A DNA stretch of 64,000 nt from the NCBI RefSeq assembly GCF_958979055.1, contig NC_084896.1, forward strand, positions 4,092,001-4,156,000. Reading direction: 5' to 3'. Made by a program: the position numbers and the translations under genes. Origin of the DNA: Alnus glutinosa. Lineage: Eukaryota; Streptophyta; Magnoliopsida; Fagales; Betulaceae. The notes under the pieces are model-generated. The model was not told the origin of the DNA. It worked only from the letters and a program-made list of their open reading frames with translations, and searched no databases. Positions 20,123 through 29,901 of this stretch are shown here, in pieces; the stretch's first letter is position 1, and the number at the start of each line of letters is the position of its first letter.

Positions 20123-21695
20123 TGGGAAAAAAAAATTATATTTCACAAAAGAGTCTAGGCCGTGCTGCAAAGGTCTGAACCATTTATAACTGTTGAGTTC
20201 TCTGGATTTCTTTTTTCTACAGTTGCGAGTTGCTCTTCCGTCAAGTTTTGCAATAAATAAGTTTTATGTCTTGCCTTCTTTATTACCTATTAAATTAATT
20301 ATGCAATCCTTTGTTTGTTGTTGCTTCTTGAATCTTGATGGAGGATGAAAGCCTTATTATGCATTAAATGTTATCTGTTGGCTCCGTGTTTTCTAATTAA
20401 GCATTAATTAGTCTAGGATTCTAAACATCAACAACTGCTACGTTTTCTACCAACTTACTTAAGCATTTAATGCAGAACTGCATTAATAGGATTCCAGCAG
20501 GTGGATAAGCATTAATAGGTCCTAGATAATCCAACACGAACACGGTTTAAAATTGTCATTCTCACAACAAGCCTAAGCCCCATATGTTTAGTAAAGACTA
20601 CTCTTTTTTTTTTTTTTTTTTTAATTATTATTATTATTTCAAACGGTTTCTGCAGCATTTTAACACTTGGTGCAATTTGGCCTTCATGACAGTTAAAGTA
20701 GTTAAAATGGCTACTCATAAAACTAATAAAAAATAATATCTAATTAAAATTAAAAAAATATTTAAAAATGAAATGTCAGAAGCTTTTTAAAATTAATAAA
20801 AAAATATATTATTTGAATAAAATTCGGATAAAATATAAAAGGATGCTTACTTGCACAATATTAGCAGAGAAATACTAGGGGTACTTACAAACTCTTACAA
20901 AAAAATTTTACAAACTGACATGGCATGCATGTGGCATTTTATTAACTAAAAAAGGTTAGACACTTAGGATTTCACATCCAAGCTAAATCCATGTGGAAGT
21001 TTCCATGGACGGCTGGCGATGAGCTTGGGACAGGACGGCCGGCAAGAGGGGAGAGATTGCGGGAGAGGACGGCGAGCAGGCAGCCCTGTGGTCGGGGTCG
21101 GGCACACCGGCTGGATCTGAGATCCAACAAACCCACGTCGGTGTGCGTGGGTTTCTGGCCAGAGATCCGGCCGGAAACCCACGCACACCTGCGTGGGTTT
21201 CGTTGGTCCGGCTGGAAACCCAAATCTGTTAAGAGATCCGGCCTTCTCAAACCAAGGTCCGGCCGACCGTCCATTCCCGAAACTAGATCTGGCAGGAAAC
21301 CCACCCCTGTCGCCGTTCCCTTGCTTCGTCCTCACTGGCCGTTCTCCGTTCTCGCCGGTGAATCTGGGTTCAACCGAATCTACTGGTCGGGCTTCCACCG
21401 AGCTGGTCAGGGTCGTGGTCGGCTGGTGTGTTGGATTTTCGACGGTGTCTGGGTTCAACCGGCCGGCGACTGGAGGGGAGAACGGGTCTAGAACAGCAAC
21501 TGTAGGGGAGAAGGGCATTTTTGTATTTTAACACTTATTCCATGTAAGAAGCCATGTCAAGTTGTAAACTTCAGTTTGTAAAGGTTTGTAAGTACTCCTA
21601 GCATTTCTCATATTAGCACGACAAGACACGTTGGTGGACCTTCATATTGGGCAAAAAAATCGTTTTTCAAATGTGGATAGCTTGTGGGGAAGCGC
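19601..21695. mobile_element. 2.1-kb non-autonomous TIR element, absent from copy B
   Basis: The left end GAGTATTCCCAATAAGCTCT and the complement of the right end, GCGCTTCCCCACAAGCTATC, form a degenerate terminal inverted repeat. Flanks are TAA (19598-19600) and TAA (21696-21698). Copy B reads GGGTACCTAAAAACC uninterrupted at the matching place (about 41437-41452), which is the empty site. The interior has CT microsatellite (19984-20010), long T-runs (20087-20119, 20604-20622) and a nested Mutator-like element. No transposase is recognisable. Confidence 0.65.
20867..21609. mobile_element. Mutator-like non-autonomous element with GC-rich interior
   Basis: Left end GAGAAATACTAGGGGTACTT; the complement of the right end is GAGAAATGCTAGGAGTACTT. 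A perfect 9-bp target duplication ATATTAGCA lies at 20858-20866 and 21610-21618, diagnostic of Mutator-like transposition. The interior (about 20991-21490) is strongly GC-rich with many CCGG words, against AT-rich ends. It contains a near-perfect 25-bp hairpin (21131-21155 with 21174-21198). Open frames on both strands follow from the GC content and resemble no protein I know. It is nested in the 19601-21695 element. Confidence 0.8.
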
Positions 21696-21903
21696 TAAAA
21701 ACCACTCGTCTCTCTGCTTTCCTTAACCGAATCGAACACCCACGAACCCCACCATGTCTGCATCGAATCCCTCTCAAACCCCAAACCTTCTCTACCCACA
21801 AGTCATTCTCTCAAACCCAGAAGCCAAATCTCCATCTTCGACCAACCCTACTTCTTCTTCAGCTTCGTCTTCGTCCCTATACCATTCTATTGACGTGAAC
21901 GGC

Positions 21904-23367
21904 TGTTGTGCAAATATCTACCTAAATAAATAGATAAATATTTGTACGTTTTACTCGCAAGTGCACAAGATCAAAACGATAGTATAGTAGGCAAATACGA
22001 GATCATTCCCACGAGAATTGGTATAAATTGTATTTAAAGAGAAATTCCTAAAAGCGATATGTTGAATAAGACGAGATAAAAGATTGAATTAAAAATACTA
22101 TGAAGAAAAGGTAGGGCTTCGATATCCACCGCTAATCATACTCAAATAAGATTTGCAATATGCACAATACTACAATCATAACATGATGTTTAATGTTTAC
22201 CAGCCACAAGGGAATGGTATCTTCTCCTAAAACTATTGATTTCCCTAAGCAACGAGTTAGGCATGGTATCTACTCTAACTCTTTTCTTCCTTGAAGGATT
22301 TAGCATGGTATCTACTAAGTTGTTCTTCAAGGAAGCATAAATCTATGGAAATCGGTAAACACACTCAGATTGGAATATGGTATCTATTCCAGTTGTCTTT
22401 ATGTTGATTAATCCAAGAACCTGTGTCGGGGTTCTTTTGTTACTCTATTATGCCCAGGACTCGGTCATCCAAATTGACATAAATAACAAATCCATACCAC
22501 ATGCATATGATGGCCAAACATAAACATGCGAGGAATTCAAGAAATTAGAATGAATCAAGTTAAGCATCAATATATAAATTGTAGCAAAGCAAATTGAAAA
22601 ACTTAAAGAGACATGATTAGGGCTTCAATCGAGCCTTAACTAAAGTATTAGTTACAACTAATATAAACTAAAATTATATACATACAGAAAATAAATAAAT
22701 AAAGAAAATAAAAACTAGGAAGAACCTCCTTCTTGATGGAACCTTTGATTCTTCCTCAAAGCTTCTGTGTCTTTCTTCAAAGGCTAGAGGCCTATTTATA
22801 GGGATTAGAGAAGCTTTAGAAGCTCTGGAATTCCTATTACAATTCTAAGTAGGTTTTCTAGTCTAAAAAGAATAATTACAAGTCTTCTCCTTTTTCTGAA
22901 ATTTCTATCCAAGTAGGAAAAAGATTCCAAAATTCATACAGATTTGCGGTCTTTTATTGCGGGGCGATTTTGGCATGGAAAACGTCCGAATTAGGAAAAA
23001 CCTATTTCTTACATATTTGTTGTATTTTCTCTTAGCTTTCCAACGCCACATATTTTGTTACAATCTGATACTTGAGCCGAAAGTTATGATTAAATTACTG
23101 AGACGTGTTCATTCTGGATTCTTTCCAAAGATAACGAATTTTTGCCAACTTCTCTTTCCTTAAATTCAAAATTGATTTGGAATTGAATCCATTCAAAAGT
23201 GAGTTTGCTGACTTCATTATAATCTTGGAATTTGATCGGTTTTTCTTCTAAAACCTACAAAATATAAAAAAACACAAAAACAACACAAAACATCAAATTA
23301 TAACAAAACTAAGAGCATAACATATGTAAATTAAGGAGCTTGAATGTGTAACATTCAGCACTTATCA
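21904..23367 (-). repeat. 3' LTR of the gag-only retrotransposon
   Basis: Starts TGTTGTGCAAATATCTACC and ends CATTCAGCACTTATCA on the plus strand. It is paired with 26863-28306. It retains about 20 bases (around 21963-21990) that the other LTR lacks. Confidence 0.92.
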
Positions 23368-23380
23368 CACCCCCAAACTT
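23368..23380 (-). other. Polypurine tract
   Basis: On the minus strand this reads AAGTTTGGGGGTG directly next to the LTR, the expected place and composition for plus-strand DNA priming. Confidence 0.75.
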
Positions 23381-24173
23381 ACATGTTGCTAGTCCCTTAG
23401 CAATGCAGAATTGAAAAAAAATGAAAACTAAAATAATAACTACTCTACCTCCTCTGTCGCGGAAAACACGATTGCATTTAGCGTATGCAATAAGCCTTTT
23501 AAACCCCTAGGACTCCCTAGTGGACGAGTGAAGTCTCGTGAGGGTTTGCCATGAATGATACCCACAAATATTATGCCAAAATTCATGTTTATTCCAAAGA
23601 GTTAAGTGTCACCAAAATTATGATTCTCATTCATTAGCAAGTTTAGAAAGATAAACTCCTTCTTCAATATAAAATAGAATTCCAAAGTCTAACCACTTAC
23701 AAACGACAAGCTCAGGCATCATAAGTTCAATTCAGTGTAAGGTGAACTAACACATAATCATGAGGCTTCAAATTAATTCCAATGTGCAATGATTCAATAT
23801 CTCAAAATTCACTGGGATCCCCATCAAATTGAATAACCAAGGCATAATAGCAAGAGCTTTATTTATTTATTTTTTTATTATTATTATTTATTTTATTTAT
23901 TTTTAATTTTTTTTTCAGACTGTGCAATGCTTAGTTCTCTTAAACTTTCTAATTGACCCATGTAACGAGTGTTAGGCTAATGCTCCCAAACCAGATGGTT
24001 TTAAGGCATTAAGTGTGGAGACACCCCTAAGAGCTTACTAACTCGAGTCAAAAAGGCTACAGAACTAAACTAGTCATGACTTTAACCAATCTGAATTTCT
24101 CACTTTTTGACGTGAACATTCACTGCTTAATGAGGCAAGAAGTCCAGTTACTCGGTGAAAGCTTCAAAAATGG

Positions 24174-24217
<44 letters not shown>

Positions 24218-24839
24218 AATATGCCAAGGTATCCATTTAATAAGTCACCCAGCTTCACTTAAGACATTGAAAAATACACAATCAGGTTCATATATCATAC
24301 CTCAAAAATTATATGCTAATGTGCTTGTGATAGTTTAGATTGAAACAAATGAATCCTTAGATGCCAAAAGTAAGTAGTAGAACTTTAGCATCAATTTCAA
24401 ATGATCATGTGTTCAACATTCTAAGCTCACCAATGAAATTTAAATCACAATTTTTAGATCAACCAAAGTCTTAAAAATAACATGAACATGCAATTTCATT
24501 TTTTTTTTTTTTTTTTTTTAACAAAAAGTGTGTGTGTGTCCCATACCCCCAAACTTAAATTACACATTGTCCTCAATGTGTAGATAGAATGAAAAGATCA
24601 TACCCGGGAGATGAGAAAATTGGTTGGACTAGGTATGGCTCGTAGCATACCCCCAAACTTGAATGCAAAAACACTTGTTCCTGAAAAACAAAACTAGAAA
24701 AACAAAACCAAGGAACGGAAAACTAAAAAAAATAAAAATAAAATAAAATAAAATAAAAATAGAAACTAAAATTAACCACAATAAAACTAAAATTAACCAA
24801 AATAAAATGAACAATAATTAAAAACAAAACCAGAATTCT
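23381..24839 (-). other. Non-coding internal part of the gag-only element
   Basis: Between the polypurine tract and gag. It contains (ATT)n at 24178-24216, a T-run with TG repeats at about 24498-24538, and ACCCCCAAACTT words at about 24545 and 24650 that echo the polypurine tract. No protease or pol domain was found on the minus strand. Confidence 0.7.
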
Positions 24840-26717
24840 TTAAAGGATATGGATTTGTAGTGCATGCAGTGGCCTCAGTACCACTAATTTGGGCAGATGT
24901 GCTTGAGCTCCTGGACTGCTCGAGCGCTTTTGGTAGTAGCTTTTGAGTTTAAACTTGAAGCACCAATCTTTTCTTCTCTTGGACCATAGAGAATGAATTC
25001 TACCTACAAAAAGGTAGTTCCTAATTTTCACAGATCGGGGTAAATCACTCTGAGAATTCTCAAACAGTTTCTCATCCGGAAGGGAATCATGAACTGAAAT
25101 ACTATGAGGAGAATACTTAGAGAGTTTTTCTACTTTGATGACCTCAGTTTGCTCGTCTAATGGTCCTAACAGACTACTCTCATGGCATCTTGGTAATTCG
25201 GGAATAGGAGTTAATGCTGAAGAAGCCTCAGTGCTTACTTCCTTGCCTTTTTCCTGATGTAGATCATGTGTGACCTCAATTTGCTCCTCCTTCCCCTCTT
25301 CCTTATGATTTTCAACCACTTCTTCACTCATCAATGTTGTGATAGCTTGCTCATGATAGGAATAACTCCAATCCTCCACGTAATATCCACTAGGATTAGC
25401 CACCAACTGACTTTGAAGCTCTTCTTCTCTTTCTCTTTTGAGGTGGTTGATGATTTGTTCACAGTCAGCTTCTATTGTGAATTCGCCCCTTTTTCTCTCA
25501 CTTAACTCTTTGGCCAACTGCCCCACTTGTGTTTCCAATCTTTGGATAGCTTGACTGGTCTGAGTATTGCTCTGTTGTTGTATAGTCATAAATTGGAGTA
25601 GAGCACTTTCGAGGTCATTCTTCTTTGGCTTTGGATTTGGTTGGACCGCTTGTGGTGGAGCTTGATAGTTGTATCCTTGCTGAAAATTTCTTTGCTGCCT
25701 TTGTGGATTCTGTGTATTCTGATTGTTACTCCATGAAAAATTGGGGTGGTTTCGCCACCCTGCATTGTAAGTGTTGGAGTATGGATTGTTCTTTGGAGGG
25801 TAATTATTCTGGCCCAAATATTTTGCTTTCTCTTGATCTGTAAATGAAAACATGGGGCAAATCTCAGTGGTGTGGTCAGAATGAGAACATATGGCACATA
25901 CCTCCACTTGAGCAATCTGTTGAATGGGAGAGATGTTATGAGTAGTCATGACTTTCGCTAGCATATCCAGTTTCTTTTCCAAGGTAGCCATCTGAGTTTG
26001 AACTCCATTATTGCCATTCACTTCATAGATGCCTTTTCTTTTGAGTCCTTGCCTCTCTCGGGATGAGAATTGTTGGGAGTTTTCGCTTAAAGTCTCAAAC
26101 AGTTCTATTGCCTCCTCACTATTCTTTTCCATTAGTACACCTCCACAAGCTGAATCTACAAGACTTTTGTTAGAATCATTTAAACCTTCATAGAAAGCTT
26201 GTACCTGATCGTCCTGAGATAGATTGTGATGTGGGCATTTTAGAAGTAGCTCTTTGAAGTGTTCCCATGCCTCAAAGAATAGGTCTCCATCTTTTTGTTG
26301 GAAGGTTTGAATTTCCCTCCTCAATTGCCTAGTCCGTTGGGCTGGAAAGAACTTTTTCAAGAACTTTGTGGCCAACTCATCCCAATTTTGAATAGACCCT
26401 GCAGCCAAAGAATTCAACCATAATTTAGCATTATCTTTCAAGGAAAAAGGGAAGAGAATTAACCTGATTCCTTCCGCATTTAAGCCAAGGACGTTTTGAG
26501 TTTTGCAAAGATCAAAGAAGTCCCGAATGTGTAGATATGGATCCTCTGTAGGTGTGCCTCTATAGTGTGGAACCATATAGAGTAACGGAGACAAATCAAA
26601 ATTGCTTTGCACATTTGGTTGAAAAGCAATGCAAGACGGCTGATTTGGATTTTGTGGTATGAATGAACTCTTCATCGGCTTCCGCTCGCGTAGATTCTCT
26701 ACCCGTACTTCTGCCAT
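24840..26717 (-). CDS. Retrotransposon Gag polyprotein
   Basis: An intact 625-residue frame from ATG at 26717-26715. It has the plant Ty3-type retrotransposon gag domain at about residues 60-200 (phrases NAKLWLNSL, WDELATKFLKKFFP, EAWEHFKELLLKCPHH). A CCHC zinc knuckle follows: Cys274, Cys277, His282, Cys287 in CAICSHSDHTTEIC. Next come a Gln/Asn/Pro-rich spacer (about 300-370), a coiled-coil-like stretch (TSQAIQRLETQVGQLAKEL, about 385-405) and a Glu-rich tail. Gag packages the element RNA into cytoplasmic particles. The absence of any stop or frameshift over 1.9 kb argues for recent activity or recent purifying selection. No pol follows. Confidence 0.88.
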   Translation of the reverse strand: MAEVRVENLRERKPMKSSFIPQNPNQPSCIAFQPNVQSNFDLSPLLYMVPHYRGTPTEDPYLHIRDFFDLCKTQNVLGLNAEGIRLILFPFSLKDNAKLWLNSLAAGSIQNWDELATKFLKKFFPAQRTRQLRREIQTFQQKDGDLFFEAWEHFKELLLKCPHHNLSQDDQVQAFYEGLNDSNKSLVDSACGGVLMEKNSEEAIELFETLSENSQQFSSRERQGLKRKGIYEVNGNNGVQTQMATLEKKLDMLAKVMTTHNISPIQQIAQVEVCAICSHSDHTTEICPMFSFTDQEKAKYLGQNNYPPKNNPYSNTYNAGWRNHPNFSWSNNQNTQNPQRQQRNFQQGYNYQAPPQAVQPNPKPKKNDLESALLQFMTIQQQSNTQTSQAIQRLETQVGQLAKELSERKRGEFTIEADCEQIINHLKREREEELQSQLVANPSGYYVEDWSYSYHEQAITTLMSEEVVENHKEEGKEEQIEVTHDLHQEKGKEVSTEASSALTPIPELPRCHESSLLGPLDEQTEVIKVEKLSKYSPHSISVHDSLPDEKLFENSQSDLPRSVKIRNYLFVGRIHSLWSKRRKDWCFKFKLKSYYQKRSSSPGAQAHLPKLVVLRPLHALQIHIL

Positions 26718-26835
26718 GTCTTCCTCAACTTTGAATAATTTTTTTTTTTTTTTATTATTATTATTATTATTTTTAGATTATCATAAACAGAAATAACTAA
26801 AATAAAAGGAAAAACTTTAAAAACACAATTTAACA

Positions 26836-26855
26836 CAATCCCCGGCAACGGCGCC
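26836..26855 (-). other. Primer-binding site
   Basis: Minus strand reads TGGCGCCGTTGCCGGGGA, the primer-binding sequence I associate with Athila/Tat-type plant Ty3 elements (tRNA-Asp type). It lies seven bases inside the right LTR and fixes the element's orientation as minus. Confidence 0.8.
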
Positions 26856-26862
26856 AAAAACT

Positions 26863-28306
26863 TGTTGTGCAAATATCTACCTAAATAAATAGATAAATAC
26901 TTGTACGTTTTACTCGCAAGTGCTAGCAGGCAAATACGAGATCATTCCCACGAGGATTGGTATAAATTGTATTTAAAGAAAAATTCCTAAAAGCGATATG
27001 TTGAATAAGACGAGATAAAAGATTGAATTAAAAATACTATGAAGAAAAGGTAGGGCTTCGATATCCACCGCTAATCATACTCAAATAAGATTTGCAATAT
27101 GCACAATACTACAATCATAACATGATGTTTAATGTTTACCAGCCACAAGGGAATGGTATCTTCTCCTAAAACTATTGATTTCCCTAAGCAACGAGTTAGG
27201 CATGGTATCTACTCTAACTCTTTTCTTCCTTGAAGGATTTAGCATGGTATCTACTAAGTTGTTCTTCAAGGAAGCATAAATCTATGGAAATCGGTAAACA
27301 CACTCAGATTGGAATATGGTATCTATTCCAGTTGTCTTTATGTTGATTAATCCAAGAACCTGTGTCGGGGTTCTTTTGTTACTCTATTATGCCCAGGACT
27401 CGGTCATCCAAATTGACATAAATAACAAATCCATACCACATGCATATGATGGCCAAACATAAACATGCGAGGAATTCAAGAAATTAGAATGAATCAAGTT
27501 AAGCATCAATATATAAATTGTAGCAAAGCAAATTGAAAAACTTAAAGAGACATGATTAGGGCTTCAATCGAGCCCTAACTAAAGTATTAGTTACAACTAA
27601 TATAAACTAAAATTATATACATACAGAAAATAAATAAATAAAGAAAATAAAAACTAGGAAGAACCTCCTTCTTGATGGAACCTTTGATTCTTCCTCAAAG
27701 CTTCTGTGTCTTTCTTCAAAGGCTAGAGGCCTATTTTTAGGGATTAGAGAAGCTTTAGAAGCTCTAGAATTCCTATTACAATTCTAAGTAGGTTTTCTAG
27801 TCTAAAAAGAATAATTACAAGTCTTCTCATTTTTCTAAAATTTCTATCCAAGTAGGAAAAGGATTCCAAAATTCATACAGATTTGTGGTCTTTTATTTCA
27901 GGGCGATTTTGGCATGGAAAACGTCCGAATTAGGAAAAACCTATTTCTTACATATTTGTTGTATTTTCTCTTAGCTTTCCAACGCCACATATTTTGTTGC
28001 AATCTGATACTTGAGCCGAAAGTTATGATTAAATTACTGAGACGTGTTCATTCTGGATTCTTTCCAAAGATAACGAATTTTTGCCAACTTCTCTTTCCTT
28101 AAATTCAAAATTGATTTGGAATTGAATCCATCCAAAAGTGAGTTTGCTGACTTCATTATAATCTTGGAATTTGATCGGTTTTTCTTCTAAAACCTGCAAA
28201 ATATAAAAAAACACAAAAACAACACAAAACATCAAATTATAACAAAACTAAGAGCATAACATATGTAAATTAAGGGGCTTGAATGTGTAACATTCAGCAC
28301 TTATCA
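26863..28306 (-). repeat. 5' LTR of the gag-only retrotransposon
   Basis: Starts TGTTGTGCAAATATCTACC and ends CACTTATCA on the plus strand, followed by the target duplication ACGGC. It would drive transcription toward lower coordinates, antisense to the host pseudogene. Confidence 0.92.
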
Positions 28307-29176
28307 ACGGCCTCGCCGAGAAACTCTTCCCAGCCGAAGACGGCGCTGTTTCTGGGACCTCTTCAAGTTTGCAATCCTCCGAAGATGTTCTTGTCAGCGT
28401 TCCAGGCGTGTTGGCTCACTTCATTGAGAAAGACCGTAGTGTGAAGCTCGTGTCCGGTGAGCTCGCCATAGTTGGCCTTAGGCAAGGCGATAACGTCGTC
28501 GCAGTTCTTGCTCGTATAGATGATGAGGTTCAGTGGCCGTTGGTGAAGGACGAGGCGGCCGTGAAGCTCGATGAGGCACATTACTTCTTTGCTCTTCGGG
28601 TTTCGGCAACTGGGTCGGTGGGAAATTGTGTGGATGATGAAGATTTTGGGAGTAAAGAGTGTGAGATGTTGAACTATGGGTTGACGATTGCGTTGAAGGG
28701 ACAAGAGGCTTTGTTGGAGGAATTGGACTGGGTTTTGGAGAAGTATAGCTTTTTTTTCGGTGCAGAAGGTGGGGGAGCATGGGAAATGGGAGGTGTTGGA
28801 CGGCTCGGTGGCGAGGGAGATGAAACCGGGAGAGGTGGAGTCGGATGAGAAGAAGGAGTTGATGGGGAAGAGCTCGGCGGCGTACTGGATGAAGCTGGCG
28901 TCGAATGTGGAGGACTATAGTAGCCGCGTGGCGAAGCTGATTGCGGCAGGGTCGGGGCAGATGATTAGGGGCATTTTGTGGTGCGGTGATGTGACTGTTG
29001 ATAGGTTAAAGTGGGGAAATGAGTTCTTGAAGAAGAGGATGAGTCAGAGCTCCAAATCGGAAATTAGTCCAGAAGCGATGAAGATGATGAAAAGGTTTGA
29101 ATTTAATCTCCTGATAACTTGTATATCAATGTTTGGTTTCTTTGCTTCTCATTGCTAATTTGAGTTGGTTAATTTG

Positions 29177-29315
29177 TGTTAGATTATATATATGTATATA
29201 TATGTATTGTCCCACATTGGTTATTGTGATGTATATTTCTTTCATTACTAGCCTATATATATAGGCCTTTCATGTACAGCTTATGTGTGATTCAATATAA
29301 TACTTTTTTCTCAAC
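29177..29315 (+). repeat. 5' LTR of the copia element
   Basis: Begins TGTTAGATTATATATATG, holds CCCACATTGGTTATTGTGAT and a TATATATA motif, and ends at TCTCAAC before the primer site. The terminal A present in the 3' LTR appears lost. Confidence 0.88.
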
Positions 29316-29327
29316 TGGTATCAGAGC
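29316..29327 (+). other. Primer-binding site, tRNA-iMet
   Basis: TGGTATCAGAGC directly after the 5' LTR, the standard initiator-methionine tRNA primer site of plant copia elements. Confidence 0.88.
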
Positions 29328-29901
29328 ACAGGTTCTGAATCACCTCTATTTTTCTTTTTCTTTTTCGGCCTCCTCCCAAAACTTTTCCGGTGCCGCTGTT
29401 GCTTCCGCCATTCCTCCTTGCTCTGTCTTTCTCGGTTCTTCTTCTCCCAGTCCTTGTCTCGAGCTGGTTCATATACCAATCGAAACCTTGGGAGACAACC
29501 GTGCCAGAGCCGTCGAGAACAGCCACATCGCCGATACCGCCGTCCGATCACTCTCATTGCTGCCCAATTCGATAGCCCAGACTCCGATAGCCCAGACTCC
29601 TAGCTGCCCAGGGCCATCGAGAACGCCTTCATCTGACGGTGGACGCGCCGCCACACGCCAGTCGAAGATTCGGCCTTTTTGGTTCACGCGCCGCCACATC
29701 CGCGAGTGCATATCACGCACCAATTCCTGCTGTGCCACATCAGCCCTAGTGCCACGGCAGCACAGTGCCACATCAGCTCCTTCGACTGTTGACTTTTGAC
29801 AGTTGACCGTTGACTTCTGCCTCAGTTGACCAGGTGTTTCCTACTTATTTTTTTGTTCTGATTTCATTTTTCTAGTCTGTTTCTGCTTTTGGCATCTCCA
29901 G

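Larger units (their letters stand above)
21904..28306 (-). mobile_element. Gag-only LTR retrotransposon (Ty3-type, non-autonomous)
   Basis: 6403 bp, flanked by ACGGC (21899-21903 and 28307-28311). LTRs of 1464 and 1444 bp begin TGTTGTGC and end CTTATCA. The element lies on the minus strand: primer-binding site next to the right LTR, gag in the middle, polypurine tract next to the left LTR. By eye the LTRs differ at about 16 bases plus one indel of about 20 bases near their start, roughly 1 percent, so insertion is recent. Only one long open frame (gag) exists; the 1.5 kb between gag and the polypurine tract is too short for protease, reverse transcriptase, RNase H and integrase and shows none. 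It must depend on enzymes from another element. It sits in exon 1 of the ERD7-like pseudogene. Confidence 0.92.
21754..29094 (+). pseudogene. Dead left copy of the ERD7-like gene, exon 1 only
   Basis: ATG at 21754 begins the same Ser/Pro-rich N-terminus as the intact gene at 41511. Coding runs 21754-21903, is interrupted by an LTR retrotransposon (21904-28306 plus the duplicated ACGGC), and resumes at 28312-29094 in the same frame. A T-run of 8 at about 28750-28757, against 7 in the intact copy, shifts the frame. The donor after AAAAG (29094) is followed by intron 1, which holds a copia element. Exons 2-4 are absent. It cannot encode the senescence domain. Base identity to copy B over exon 1 is high, so death is fairly recent. 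Confidence 0.88.

Noticed and set aside
20964-21531. Overlapping frames of 110-184 codons on both strands
   Set aside because: They lie wholly inside the GC-rich core of the Mutator-like element; open frames in several registers are expected from composition. No known domain.
24629-24814. Membrane-protein-like minus-strand frame after gag
   Set aside because: Low-complexity AAAATAAAAT-type DNA gives runs of Phe, Leu and Ile. It is not a pol or envelope domain.
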